Assembly (NCBI GenBank): GCA_028753945.1
Contig: JAPNXP010000012.1
Location: forward strand, 3,410,001-3,474,000
Origin: Hexactinellida sp. DTS-2022
Taxonomy: Eukaryota > Porifera > Hexactinellida
DNA: 64,000 nucleotides
Direction of reading: 5' to 3'
A program made the position numbers and the translations under genes. Below the pieces are notes generated by a model. It had not been told where the DNA came from, made no database searches, and saw nothing but the letters and a program-made list of their open reading frames with translations. This document shows, one piece after another, positions 21,520 to 36,100 of the stretch. Position 1 is the first letter of the stretch; each line of letters opens with the position of its first letter.

Positions 21520-24500
21520 CTGCTACAATTCAAATTAACATATGAAAGCTTCAATACTATATGAACACTAAATTATCGCGTCACTTTAAATAGATGAGTT
21601 GAGAAAGTTAAAAAATATTATTCCGCACCTCTCTGATACGGGCGCTCCCTCAACCGGGCATTCTTATTGGTGTAAAACCAAGCTCAATATATACTCATTT
21701 AACCAATAATGTTGGTTAATGAGAAAATAATATAACAAATACATATCTTAAAACCCGTTAAAAACATCAGTTTTTGGTTTTTGAATGAATCTAAAAAATA
21801 TGGATTAACACTTTGGAATTTCACATGTACTAGCTATTGTATTTCTGAAATCCGGGAAAATTCCAAGTTACGGGCACCCTCCGAACCACAGTGTCCGGGA
21901 CAAGGGAGATCTGAGTGTAACTATTTAAGGTGCAGTAGCGTACCCAGAAATATCCGATGGGCGAGGATAGAAATATATTTCTGAAATGGAATCGTATCTA
22001 CGCATGCCCACTTTAAAACGTTTTTCGGGACCCATGACCTCCCACCACCTGGGCACGCCACTGTTTGGGCGTGACACTAACTATTCCAATCATGAAATGT
22101 TCAACTCATAATCAGGGTTGGGTTCAAGTACATTTGAAAGTAATTAAGTACAAGTACTACTACTTTTCAGATATTCAAGTACAATACAAGTACAAGTACA
22201 GGTAAACTTAAAGTACTTAAGTACAAGTACAAGTACAATGAAAAAATTAGGAAAATACTTAAGTACAAGTACAAGTACTTCCCAAGCTCTTATGATAAAT
22301 CTCTCGTACTAATAGTAGAAATTGCTAAATACATAGTTTATATAGTATCATCCAAATCTATTTAATTGATTTAGCAGTAGTCCTTGACACGAACACAATT
22401 CCTAATATACTAAGTATTAAGTAACACTACTTTATTTGAGATGGGATTTGAGGAACATCAATGATGTGTGTTGGAAATATATTGAATGATAAAAAAGTCA
22501 CGAGTAACAAGTACTCAAGTACAAGTGCAAGTACTTTAGAAAATTGAGGAAAGTAATTAAGTACAAGTACAAGTACAACGGAAAAAATGGTGAAAGTACT
22601 TAAGTACAAGTACAAGTACTCAAAAAATGTACTTAATTACAGAAGTACTTAAGTAAATTGTACTTGAACCCAACCCTGCTCATAATTAATGAAAAATTCC
22701 AAAAATACTCAAGTTTATTCAAATTTCCAAATACAGTCGACTCCGCTTAATAGAGTCACCTCGGGACCAGGTTGCTTGACCGATTTAGCGGAGAAATCTA
22801 TTAATCAAAATTATTTTAAGCCAAAATGTAATTCCGTCCTAAAAATCCTGCGAAAATTTGCTCCATTAATCAGTGAAATATATTAACCGGTGGCTCTATT
22901 AAGCGGAGTTGACTGTATACTCAAGTTCTAAAGGATTATTCCAAATATGTTCATTTTTTATTGAATTATTGAAACTAGCATGGTGTTTCAACCACAAATA
23001 TTTATTAGTAAAAGCTGCTCGTCCGCGCGCTACGCTACGTGCGTCCTTACAACTTGCACTCGGGCCTGCGGCCCTCGCTTGTATTTCTAGCATGTTCCTT
23101 TTCAAATTATATGTCATTCTTGATGAGTGGCCCCTAGCTGTCTATACATCCGTGGATCCTAACTATAGGTTTATATAAGGACAGAGTAAATAAATTGGAT
23201 ATTTATGCTAATTTGAACAGATAATTTTCTAGATATTAAAGCTTGTCCGCGAATAATAATATAACAACTCCAAATATAAAAGTAAATATCACTAAGGAAC
23301 TGTACAACTCTGTGACAGTGGACCTAACTTTGGGATGTGGAGAAGTTATTGTATTGGTTGAAAATAATTTGACATCAGATAGACACAATGGAATGTTAGA
23401 AATCTATGGCTAGACAGACAGAACACAAACAACTGATTAGATGCATCCTCTCGACTAATTAGAATAGTCTAAGTTAGGCATTCTATAATGCACACTTAAC
23501 AATTGACAGAGACACTAAAAACCAATTTATACTAATTGAATGCTAGCTGCTAATCCATACTGAGACAACACTCGAATTTAATTGGCCAAAGGGTTTGTCA
23601 CCTTTTGAGATGGAAGATGTGAATATTTTTCTTAAATATTTGAACTTGTTTGTAGATACTGTATTCCCTACCCCCTGCCAAATTTCAAGTATGTAGCTTT
23701 TACCAGTTACTCAATAAATTCTGAACAAAAATATAAGATAAACCAAATATAGCGTTTCTAAAACTGGAGTAGATCTGTGGATTTATTGAAAAGTTGAGTA
23801 CTAATTGAAATTTTTGAAAAAACATGAGTATTTTGGGATTTTCCCCATAATTAATACAATTAAAATATAAACAGTACGCATCTTATACTTACATTCCATT
23901 CCAGTTGTATAGAGTAGGTATCTATCTGTAGCAGACTCAATCCGACTGGACCAATGGTAGGGACTAGAATAAAGAGGTACAATAGCCAATGGGTAGTGTA
24001 TGTGCTATTTTGAATTTACGAATCTCTTCATTATATTATAAAATCAATTATTCCAATAAGTTATAGAACTAACCAGCTGGTTGTGTGCGAGTCAGGAGTG
24101 GCGGCTCGCTTCTAGGGCCCACACCTATTTCTGTTCCTCCAGACACTTGAATGAAGTAAAGTGTGTAGGGCAAGAGCTGTGTGAGTTGAATGGAAGTGTT
24201 ATTAACCACGAAATAATTTACTGAGCTGATTAGGCCATTAGAGTATTTAATCTAAAAACAAATTGAGGAAATAAATGTCGATTTAAAGTTGTTACTACTC
24301 ACAGGTAGCGCTGCGAACTGGACTTCAATTTGATGGAATTTAGTTAAACTTCAGTTACAGTTGTTGTCTACACGGTCCCCCATGTTCGAATAGGGTTGGT
24401 TATGGCCGAACTAATCAGTGTTCTAATAAGTTCGTGTCGACGTTGAAATTAAGTGGGCAATTTCAAGTATGCTGAATTGACAAATTTCAATGTTTCGGAG

Positions 24501-27096
24501 CAAATAGGTATCTCTACCTTCCATTAATTTAAGGAAAAATGTTACTCTAACTTGAGATACAAAATTTGAATTTATTTAGAGATCGAATCTAGTGATTAAA
24601 TTTATATAGTTAGTTGCTTGGCCAGCGAGTTACGAATTTTTTTCGTATAAAGCAAAATTGAGAAAACTAAAACTTAACCTTCGGCTGGCTTGGGGTAAAA
24701 GGTATAAATAGAAAAACCCCACTTTCACTTTCACTTTCAATTGAAATTCAATTAACTTTCAGTTTCAATTTTACATTCCTAGCCAGACGAGGGTTAAGAG
24801 GATGTCAGCTACCACTAAACTATATGTTCATTCCTAATACTCTCTATCATAACTATTTTCGTTCAATGCATTTAGAGGAGGGCAGGGCAGGGGGTCAATA
24901 TAACTGCGACCTGTGATTGAATTTAATGAATTCAGATTCAGTTTTAATTTACGTTGGAGAAGAATACCTTTTTAAGTTACAGTTACAGTTATAGTTTAGA
25001 AGAAAAAGTTTAAATCTATTTCAGTTTCAGTTCGCTGGAGCTGGACTACTCAAGGTGTCCTAGGAATTTTCAATTTACTTTGTATTACAAGTATAAATAA
25101 ATGAGTTTACTTATACAGCGATCATCGGTATCACCGATCATCGGCGTTTTGTATAAAAAACTTTCTACCGAATGTTTTTTTATGTTCATAAAAAACACCA
25201 TCGATAGAAACTAGCCAGGTTATTTAAAACAAACGCCGATGACGGTGCTACCGATGATCGCTGTATAAGATTCTAAATAAATTAATAACTCCCACAATTC
25301 TGTATCAAAACCGTATAATCTCACGTCTATTACCATTGAATAGAAAAATTGCAGCCTGTGCCGACGCATGTTCCTTTGGTGGCACTATATTTTGGTGGTT
25401 GGTTAATTGATAGTGCCTCCAAAGGAACAAGCTGTCGGCACAAGCTGCAATTTTGGATTTTTTTTCCCCTAGTCATCATCACTATGAAGGTGTTAAATTA
25501 TTACAGAAAGGTGTTTCAGTAGGCAACGACCCTTAGAGTGGTGGAAGTTTCCATTTAGCTCACTTCATTTGAGAGATATTCAAGTTTCAGTAGAATATAA
25601 TCTGTGATGACTCAGCATTTTTAAAGTGCGTGTTGGGTGTTCGCCCAACTCCAACCAACCCATGCGAATTATTTAATTCACAAAATTGTAAAAATACATT
25701 TTTTCACGATGTCATCATCACCTTAAGGTGTCAAGATCCACTTGTATAGGTGGTACGTGCCATAAGGACCAATTGATAAATTTAAAGTTTGTTTCAATCT
25801 CTTATCATTTCTGAGATTAATGAAATTTAGATAATTAGTATAAATATGAATTAATCTATTAATAATTTAACACCAATATTATGTACATCAAAATACATTA
25901 AGTTCAATTATTTGCAATAATTATTAATTTAAATTGAATTTTATTATCATATTTGAATTCAGCGCACTCGATAACCCCAATAATCTAATTGCAAGAGTCT
26001 CGAATTTTTAAATTGGGTTTCGTTTGTGCCATAATTGAGTTGCAAGTTTCCTTTGTTTACTAACACTAGAGTTCTACTGAAAGTGTTAAATCTAATTCTA
26101 TTGTTTCAACTCGTTATTATTATATTGATTCAACTTGTGAGATCGAGTAGGCTTCTATTTTCTAATTGAAAATTAAGATAATATATTTCATAACAACGAC
26201 AGTTTATGTGATTATATTTATTTCTGCTTAGAATATTCTTGCACAATGGATACATGATAATTTAATTATAATTAATTCGCTCTGTGTTTAACTTATAGAG
26301 ACGGTTCCAATTAGATTATTGGGGTTATCGAGTGCGCTGAATTCAAATATGATAGTGAAATTAAATTAAAATTAATGATATGTAATTGCAAATAATTGAC
26401 TTTTTTGCTGTACATAATAATGGTTTTAAATTATTAATATATTAATAATTATATATACTAATTAATTAAATATCATAAATCTCAGAGATTATACCAGATA
26501 GAAACAAACTTCCAATTTATTAATTGATCCTTATGACACGTAACACCTCCACAAATGGGTCTTGACACCAAGACGTGATGATGACATCGTCAAAAAAATG
26601 TGTTTTTACAATTTTGTGAATTATATAATTCGAATGGGTTGGTTGGTGTTGGGTGATCACCCAACACTCACATAAAAAATGCTGACTCATCACTTATTAT
26701 ATTATACTGAAACTTGAATATCTCTCAAATGAAGTGAGCTAAATGGAAACTTCCACCACTCTAAGGGTCGATGCCTTCTGTAACACCTTTTTGAAATAAT
26801 TTAACACCTTCATAGTGATGATGACAAGGCGAAAAAAATTCAAAATTGCAGCCTGTGCCGACAGCATGTTCCATTGGAGGCACTATCAATAAACCACCAA
26901 CAAAATATAGTGCCACAAAATGAACATGCGTCGGCACAGGCTGCAATTTTGAATTTTATTATTATTATTATTATTTTACTGTGCCGACTATACTATAGTA
27001 TAGTGGCCCAGTATTGGAATCACTGCCTTTATTTTTACTGTGCCGACTATACTATAGTATAGTGGCCCAGTATTGGTCTTACTGCTTTGGTTACCG

Positions 27097-27133
<37 letters not shown>

Positions 27134-30100
27134 GTCCGTAGATCGTCCACAGAACAGAGTTTTATTAACTAAGAGCCCAAATTTTCAGGATATGTGTCTC
27201 ATGGGTTACAAATGTGCACCTGGGGTCACAATTTTTGATTACATTTATTTGGACACATTTTTGCACCTGTTAGATATTTAAACAGGAACAATAAATAGTA
27301 CCCGAATATTCAATTTATATGCATTCGATAGAGAATTAAATTCTACACCTTTTCACAGTGCACGAATTTCAAATTGGGCTTCGTTTGTGCCACAATTGAC
27401 TTGATAATTCCCTTTGTTTACTAACACTTCAGTTCAATTGAAAGTGTTGAATCTAATTCTATTGTTCAACTCGTTATTATTATTCAACTTGTGAGATCGA
27501 GTAGGCTTCTATTTTCCAATTGAAAACTAAGATTCTACATTCCATAACAACGACAGATTATGTGATTATATTTATTTCTGCTTAGAATATTCTTGAACAA
27601 TGGATACATGACATATTTAATTCTAATTAATTCGCTCTGTGTTTAACGTATAGAGATGGTTCCAAATAGATTATTGGGGTTATCGAGTGCGCTGAATTCA
27701 AATATGATAGTGAAATTCAATTTAGATTAATAATTATTGCAAATAATTGAACTTAATTTATTTTGATGTACATAATATTGGTGTTAAATTATAAATAGAT
27801 TAATTAAATATTTATACTAATTATCTAAATTTCATTAATCTCAGAAATGATATAAGATAGAAACAAACTTTAAATTTATCAATTGGTCCTTATGGCACGT
27901 ACCACCTATACAAGTAAATCTTGACACCTTGAGTTGATGATGACATCGTCAAAAAAATGTATTTTTACAATTTTGTGAATTAAATAATTCGCATGGGTTG
28001 GTTGAAGTTGGGTGAATACTCAATACGCACTTTAATAATGCTGAGTCATCACAGATTATATTCTACTGAAACCTGAATATCTCTCAAATGAAGTGAGCTA
28101 AATGGAAACTTGCACCACTCTAAGGGTCGTGGCCTTCTGAAACACCTTTCAAAAATAATTTAACACCTTCATAGTGATGATGACATGGCAAAAAAAATTC
28201 AAAATTGCAGCAGTGCTGACAGCATGTTCCTTTGGAGGCACTATCAATAAACCACTACCAAAATATAGTGCCACCAAAGGAACATGCGTCGGCACAGCTG
28301 CAATTTTGGATTTTTATTATTATTACTGTGCCGACTATACTATAGTATAGTGGCCCAGTATTGGTCTTAGTGCCTTGGTTATTACTGTGCCGACTATACT
28401 ACAGTATAGTGGCCCAGTTCTAATCTTACTGCCTTGGTTAGTTATTATTATTATTATCCTTCCGTATCCTCTCCACAGAACAGAGTTTAATTAACTAAGA
28501 ACTGAAATTTTCAGGACAAGTGTCTCATGGGTTACAGATGTGCACCTGGGGTCACGATTTTTTATTACATTTTTTTGGACACATTTTTGCACCTGTTTAA
28601 TATTGAAACAGGAACAATAAATAGTACCCGAAAATTAAATTTATATGCATTCGATAGAGAATATAATTCTACACCTTTTCACAGTGCACGAATTTTCAAA
28701 TTGTACTTAGTTTGTGCCACAATTGAGTTGCAAGTTTCCTTTGTTTACTAACACTTCAGTTCAATTGAAAGTGTTAAATCTAATTCTATTGTTTCAACTC
28801 GTTATTATTATATTGATTCAACTTGTGAGATCGAGTAGGCTTCTATTTTCCAATTGAAAACTAAGATTCTACATTCCATAACAACGACAGATTATGTGAT
28901 TATATTTCCTTCTGGAAGAATACTCTTACACTGTTAATATACTGACGTAATTAATAATAATTAATTAAGTCAGTATATGACTTATATAGATGCTCCCAAT
29001 TTGTTTATTAGGGGTTATCGAGTGTGCGGAATTGAAATTTGATAGCCAAATTAATTAATTAATTATTTATGACAAAATAATTAAACTTAATAAATATAAG
29101 TTGACATTGAAATTGGTGTTAAATTATAAATATTATTAATAATTATTTATACTAATTAATTAAATATCATAAATCTCAGAGATCATAGAAGATAGAAACA
29201 AACTTTCAAATTATCAATTGGTCCTTATGGCACGTGCCACCTATACAAGTGGGTCTTGACACCTTGAGGTGATGATGACATCGTTAAAAAAATGTGTTTT
29301 TACAATTTTGCTAATTTGATATTTAAAATAGGTTAGTTGATGTTGGGTGATGACCCAACACTCACATAAAATATGCTGAGTCATCAGCTATTATATTCTA
29401 CTCAAACTTGAATATCTCTAAAATGAAGTGAACTAAATGGAAACTTCCACCACTCTCAGGGTCGTAGCATTCTGAAACACCTTTCTGAAATAATTTAACA
29501 CCTTTATAGTGATGATGAATTGGCGAAAAAAAAAATCCAAAATTGCAGCTTGCGCCGACAGCATGTTTCTTTGGAGGCACTATCAATAAGCTACCAACAA
29601 AATATAGTGCCACCAAAGGAGCATGCGTCGGCACAGGCTGCAATTTTGGATTTTTTTTATTATTATTATTATTCTTCCGTAGCCACTCCACAGAACAGAG
29701 TTTAATTAACTAAGAGCCCAAATTTTCAGGATATGTGTCTCATGGGTTACAGATGTGCACCTGGGGTTACGATTTTTGATTAACAAATTTTGGACACATC
29801 TTTGACACCTTTCAAAATTTGTCTGATCCATAACTCAAAAGATGTTTTACTAAACCCCAAAATTTTATTTCATATTTGGATTCACTATAGAATTCTGCGT
29901 CTGATGGGTGAAGAAAGTTTTCAATAAATGGTTTAATTTCTGCCATAAATGGGGGTTGAAATTTCTTTGTTTACTCACACTTCAATTTCAGTAAAAGTGT
30001 TAAATCTAATTCCTTTGTTTCAACTTGTAATAATTATATTGATTTAACTTGTTAAATCCTACTCTAGTGATTCAACTTGCGATAATAAAATGGATTTAAC

Positions 30101-33100
30101 TTATAAATTCCTGCTGGCTTCCCTTTACTAACTTTACAAAACTCTTCAAATAAAAACTAAACAGAATTAGATTTTTATTTATATGACTACACCTCAATTT
30201 GAGACAGTCAATCAGCCAGATTCTCTACCCCCCGAATACAATGGCACATGCTATCCTTGCACGTTGGAACCCTGCTGTCGATGTACTGATAGTGGCCACT
30301 GCAGAGACAAGCGCTGTCCATGCAAGAGAAGGGACCGAGAATGCTGGAGCTGTGGACCGTTAGGATCCGGACTTTGTACAAATTTTAGTGCCAAGGTTTC
30401 TTCCCCTATTTTTGAAATTACTGATCCACTTCCAACTGCTCACTCAAACTCATTACCCCAGACTCCAAATTTTATTTGGGGTAATATACCTGGAGACCTT
30501 TTCACACATTTAATCAGGATGGCTCATTCTGAAATAGTACACTGGCGCCGAAACTTATTCTCAGTGCCATCCGGACTAGCAGGTAAGGAATTTGTAAAAG
30601 AAATTTCTATACTCATAAACGCCATACCTGAAAGAAATATGCTTGAACAAATAGCCATGTCTGCAGTAATGACTATGCCTGCTCTACTTCTACAAAAACC
30701 TCACAAAACCTCGAAAGCTAAAGAGCACGTTGTATGCTTGACCAGGAGAATGCATCTATGGAAAGCTGGTGACCTTCAATCCCTGCTTGAAGAAGGGAGA
30801 GAAATACAGGAGCGCCTCCCGTTGAGCACACCTACAGAGCATACCACAGAAAATCTTTCAAGAACATTCACCAAAATGGTACTAGAAGGTAAACTTAAAG
30901 CTGCAATTCGGCTACTCTCAAATTTTCAGGAGGAAATAGGTGTTCTGAACCTGAACGCCCTCACCAAGTCAGGAGACACTGTACTAGAAACTCTAAAGAA
31001 AAAACATCCTGCAGGAAAATCACTTTCAACTCTTACTAATACAGATAGGCAAATTGCCACTCATCCGCATCCAGTTATTTTTGAACAAATTGATGCAGAC
31101 CTCATGAGGTCTGAGGTACTCCACACCCAAGGAGGAGCTGGTCCCTCAGGGATAGATGCCCAGGGATGGAGAAGATTGTGTACCTCTTTTAGGTCTGCTT
31201 CCACAGACCTATGTAATTCCCTAGCTTCTTTCGCCAGGTGTGTACAGTTGATATTGAGCACCAATATCTAAAGCCATATCTTGCTAACAGGCTTATCCCA
31301 CTTGATAAAAACCCTGGGGTTCGGCCAATCGGTATCAGTGAAGTCATGCGAAGAATTATTAGCAAAGCAATATTGAGAATTATTGGCAATGACATCCAAG
31401 AAGCTGCTGGTACCTTACAGTTGTGCGCCGGGCAACCGTCTGGTATAGAAGCTGGCATACACAGTATGCGCCGGATATACGCGGAGACCGAAACTGATGC
31501 ATTACTACTTGTTGATGCTAGTAATGCCTTCAATATGCTAAAGAGGAAAATGGCCTTACAAAATATACAAATGCTTTGCCCCTCTCTTTTCCAAGTGTTG
31601 ACTAACTGCTATGGTGGGGTCTCAGAGCTATATGTAGGGGGGCAGATCATACTGTCCCAAGAAGGAACCACACAAGGAGATCCTTTGGCGATGCCTATGT
31701 ATGCCATCGGAATAGTACCACTAATCCGGAGATTAAAAGAGGCAGGCTCAAGGCAAGTGTGGTATGCAGACGACGCAACGGGAGCAGGCACACTGGAACA
31801 GGTTAAAAGGTGGTGGACGCAGCTGAATGAGGAAGGACCAGCTTTTGGATACTTCCCAAACGCAGAGAAAACTTGGCTACTTGTTAAAGATAATAAAAGA
31901 GAAGATGCTGCCAAGTTATTTGCTGGTTCTGGTATATCTATAACGAGTGATGGAAGAAGATTTCTGGGATCAGTCATTGGAACAAATAATTTTAAGCAAA
32001 CTCAAATGGGGGGCACCATCTCATCAATAACCAACCAACTAGGATTACTAAGTCAGATTGCTAAGACCCAACCTCAAGCTGCATATACAGCCTATACACA
32101 AGGTTTCTCTGCTAAATGGTCCTTCTTGTCTAGAACTACGAATGATATTACAAATTTGCTTGAGCCTTTAGATTGTGAAATAGGACAACATTTCATTCCC
32201 AGTATTATAGGGAAAGAAATACCAGGAGATGAGGTGAGAAAACTTATATCCCTCCCCGCGCGTCTGGGAGGCCTAGCCATTGATTGTCCATCCCAAAAAG
32301 CTGAAACGGAATACAGAAATCCTCTTTTCGTAACTGAGCCCCTCATAAACCGAATTTTGAACCAAGATGAAGATTTCAAAGATATCAGAATTTCCATCGA
32401 TCAGAAAAAGAAAGAGATACATGCTATTACGCGCAATACATCGAAATCCTTCTCAGAGATTCTCAAAGACCGGCTCCCCCAAGATTATAAACTTGCAATG
32501 GAGCTTGCAGCTGAAAAAGGATCTTCTAATTGGCTCTCCACTAAACCGCTTGAAAGACATGGTTTTGCCCTACACAAAGGAGCATTCCGCGATGCTCTCT
32601 GTCTCCGATATGGCTGGCAACCACCTAGAATGCCCCAAAATGTGTTTGTGGAAAATTAAATACAGTTGAACATGCGTTTTCTTGTAACACAGGAGGATAC
32701 ACCATAATCCGTCATAATGAAATCCGTGACTGTACTGCAAAATTGCTCAGTGAAGTAAGTCACGATGTAGTAGTAGAGCCAATGCTCCAGAACCTGAATG
32801 GCGAAGTTTTAATCCCGCGAACAGCCAACCATGATGATAACGCAAGACTTGATATATCTTCTTGTGGGTTTTGGGGGGGTCGATTTGAAAAGGCATTTTA
32901 TGACATAAGGATTTTTAATCCATACGCCAGGACGAATCGTTCCCGCCAACTATCCAAGGTTTATAGATCTCATGAGTTAGAAAAACGTAGAAAATATCAA
33001 CAACGGGTGCTTGAAGTTGAAAAGTCATCTTTCACACCTTTAGTATTCTCTGCTTGTGGCGGAATGGGACAGACAGCAAACATTTTCTACAATCGTCTAG

Positions 33101-36100
33101 CATCGATGCTCGCCATCAAAAAGAAACAATCTTACAGCCGGACAGTTTGTTGGCTGCGCACACACCTCTCTTTCGCACTACTCCGTTCTGCAATTTTATG
33201 CATACGGGGCAGTCGTATTGGAAGGACAAAGAATCCAATAGAAGATGATCACCCTATCGACTTAATACTTGCGGAGAGTCTCTCTAACCAGGACTAGCTT
33301 CTCGTATAAACACCTCCACTTCCCCCCCCGCCCCCCCTCTTTGATTAATTATTTTATTGTACTGCAATCCTATGTACTTTATATATACGAGCCCTTCGGT
33401 CTCGGTCGCTTCGCGACGGATCACTCTCTCACAAAAGTCGCTTCGCGACTTTTGTTCATTCGTGTTACACACCGCAACACAATTAATTAACGGCCGATTT
33501 GCGGCCTTACACTCCTCAATTATCACTCATATTAAATAGGTTAAACCTGTGACTTGTAAATTACACGTACTCTATGCTGCTATTTGGGACCCAAGTATGT
33601 CAACTAATTAATTAATTCATTCATTCTGTTATTTACTAACCCAGGATTTACATAGGAAAATTGTTTGTAAATAGTTGAATTACTTTGATAGTAATATTAT
33701 GTATGCTTGTGATTGACGTAGGCTAAATACATCACGAATAGAATAAACTTGATGGAAGCCAAACTGGATTAATCAAGTATGCAATTTCGGAAATAATGTA
33801 GGTGAAGATTAAATCGTCAAACCTCAATATGCGCAATGACGCAGCAACTGGAAGTTACATTTTTGTCATTGCCTGGCTCAGATTAAATGCGAAAATTCTA
33901 AAAATTTCCAGAGACATGCAATACATTCTGTTTTATAATGTGACAAAATTATTTGTCGATTGAACCAAAAGTGTAAGAGCTAAATCCAAATTAGTTCGTA
34001 CGTAACGTCACAATCCCATAAATCGGTATACGTGTGTCTCATTGTATGTTGTGTTATCATCTAAAATTGTGGGCGAATCGAATAAAAACTGAAAGAGTTA
34101 TTCCCAAATAAGTGCCTTTATGACGTCATAATCCCGTTATTTTGTTCAAAAACCAATAGATCGTTGTCGCAGTACAAAATTACCCCTGTATGCCAATTTT
34201 CAGCTTTCTAGGACTCGTAGTCTTTCCTATTAATTCTGGACAAACACACACACAAACACACACATCCACAACAATTCCGCTTTTAATATACAGATTGGTA
34301 CTGACCTTTTAACTATGTACATGTCAATGGATATATTAAACTTCTTCTCTCAAAATTTAATTGTAGTATTACTATACAATGGATAAAATAAAATAATATA
34401 ATATAAGGAATTTGTTGACTCAACTCATTCACCGTGGATAACAATGCGAAAATAAATAACAAATAATTAATTTATTATCTATAAGTAATGAATGAATGGC
34501 ATTAAACTAAAGATGGTTTATGATAGAACCGTTAAGATTTTATATTCCACAACAACGACAGATTAAGTGATTATATATATTTCGGCGAGAATATTCTTGC
34601 AAAATTAATGTACTGACGTAATTAATTATAATTAATACCTTTTGTATTTAACTTATAGAGGTTCCAATTGGATTATTGGGGTTATCGAGTGCGTGGAATG
34701 CATATATTATAGTGAAATTCAATTTAAATTACTAATAATTGCAAATAATTAATAAATTAATTAAATATTTATACTAATTAGCTAAATTTCATTAATCTCA
34801 GAGATGATTCAAGATAGAAACAAACTTTCAATTTATCAATTGGTCCTTAAGCCAGGTACCACCTATACAAGTGGGTCTTGACACCTTAGGTGATGATGAC
34901 ACGTCAAAAAAATGTATTTTTACAATTTTGTGAATTAAATAATTCGCATGGGTTGGTTGGAGTTGGGTGAATACCCAACACGCACCTAAAAAATGCTGAC
35001 TCAGCACATATTATATTCTACTGAAACTTGAATATCTCTCAAATGAAGTGAGAAAGATGGAAACTTCTACCACTCTAAGGGTCGTAGCCTTCTGAAACAC
35101 CTTTCTGAAATAATTTAACACCTTTATAGTGATGATGACTTGGCGAAAAAAATCTAAAATTGCAGCCTGTGCCGACAGCATGTTCCATTGGAGGCACTAT
35201 CAATAAACCACCACCAAAATATAGTGCCACTTAAGGACATGCGTCGGCACAGGGTGCAATTTTGGATTTTTTATTTCTCCGTAACAGGTGCCCTGGCCAC
35301 ACCTGTATACATTGAAGGCTGAAACGTGGCATGTAGTTGCGGAGGGACCGTATAATTTGCACCTGGGGTTACGAATTTTAATTGAGACATTTTTGACACA
35401 TATTTAACACCTTTCAAAATTTGTCCGGTCCATGACTCAAAATATGTTTTAATAAGCCCCAAATTTTATTTGATATTTAGATTCATCTTAAAACTCTGCG
35501 TCTGATGGGAGAAGAAAATTTGTTAAAATTGGTTTAATTTCTGCCATAAATGGGAGTTGAAATTCCTTTGTTTACTCAACACTTCAATTTCAATAAAACT
35601 GTGAAATCTAATTCCATTGTTTCAACTTGTAATAATTATATTGATTTAACTTGTTAAATCCTACTCTATTGATTCGACTGGCGATAATTAAATTGATTAA
35701 ACTTATAAATTCCAGCTGGCTTCTATTTAATTGTAGTATTACTATACAATGGATTAAATAAAATCTAATAATATAAGGAATTTATTGTCTTTACTCAAAT
35801 CACCGTGGATAACATTGCTAAAATATATAACTAATAATATAATTTATTATCAATACATAATGAATGAATGGCATTAAACTCAAGATGGTTTAGAATAGAA
35901 ACAAACTTCAAATACAACAATCGTTCCTTGTGACTCCGACCACTTAACAAATGGTTCTTCACACCTTTGGCGTTGATGACTTGGCGAAAAAAAATCCAAA
36001 ATTGCAGCCTGCGCCGACAGCATGTTCCTTTGGAGGCACCGAGGCACTATCAATAAACCACCAACAAAATATAGTGCCACCAAAGGAACATGCGTCGGCA

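Larger units (their letters stand above)
30183..33297 (+). pseudogene. CXC-RT-endonuclease protein gene with two frameshifts
   Basis: This would be a single protein of about 1040 residues: N-terminal cysteine-rich CXC-like domain, reverse transcriptase, CCHC knuckle and C-terminal restriction-like nuclease. The frame changes twice, near 31238 and near 32640, each fixable by one or two bases. All catalytic motifs of the RT are present. The order RT, then C-x-C-x7-H-x4-C, then a D/E-rich nuclease-like segment resembles that of R2-group retrotransposons. I recall a similar family in cnidarian genomes but cannot name it. Two indels and otherwise few lesions suggest recent activity or assembly/indel error. 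Confidence 0.8.
30122..34346 (+). mobile_element. Reverse-transcriptase element inserted in an array unit
   Basis: The array unit reads to ctggcttc and resumes at tttaattgtagtattac (34347), matching the intact unit at 35715-35745. The insert contains a three-frame RT gene (30183-33297), a 3' tail, and Helitron F (33384-34291) inside that tail. No long terminal repeats are visible at the ends, consistent with a non-LTR-type element; no clear target duplication or poly(A) was seen. Confidence 0.7.

Noticed and set aside
22909..23178. 89-codon plus-strand ORF with a GC-rich centre
   Set aside because: It lies in an intron next to a MITE end, has no recognisable domain, and its GC-rich part looks like an element terminus.
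30122..34346. LTR retrotransposon
   Set aside because: No direct repeats at the ends and no protease, RNase H or integrase are visible. The RT motif order with CCHC and C-terminal nuclease fits a non-LTR type.
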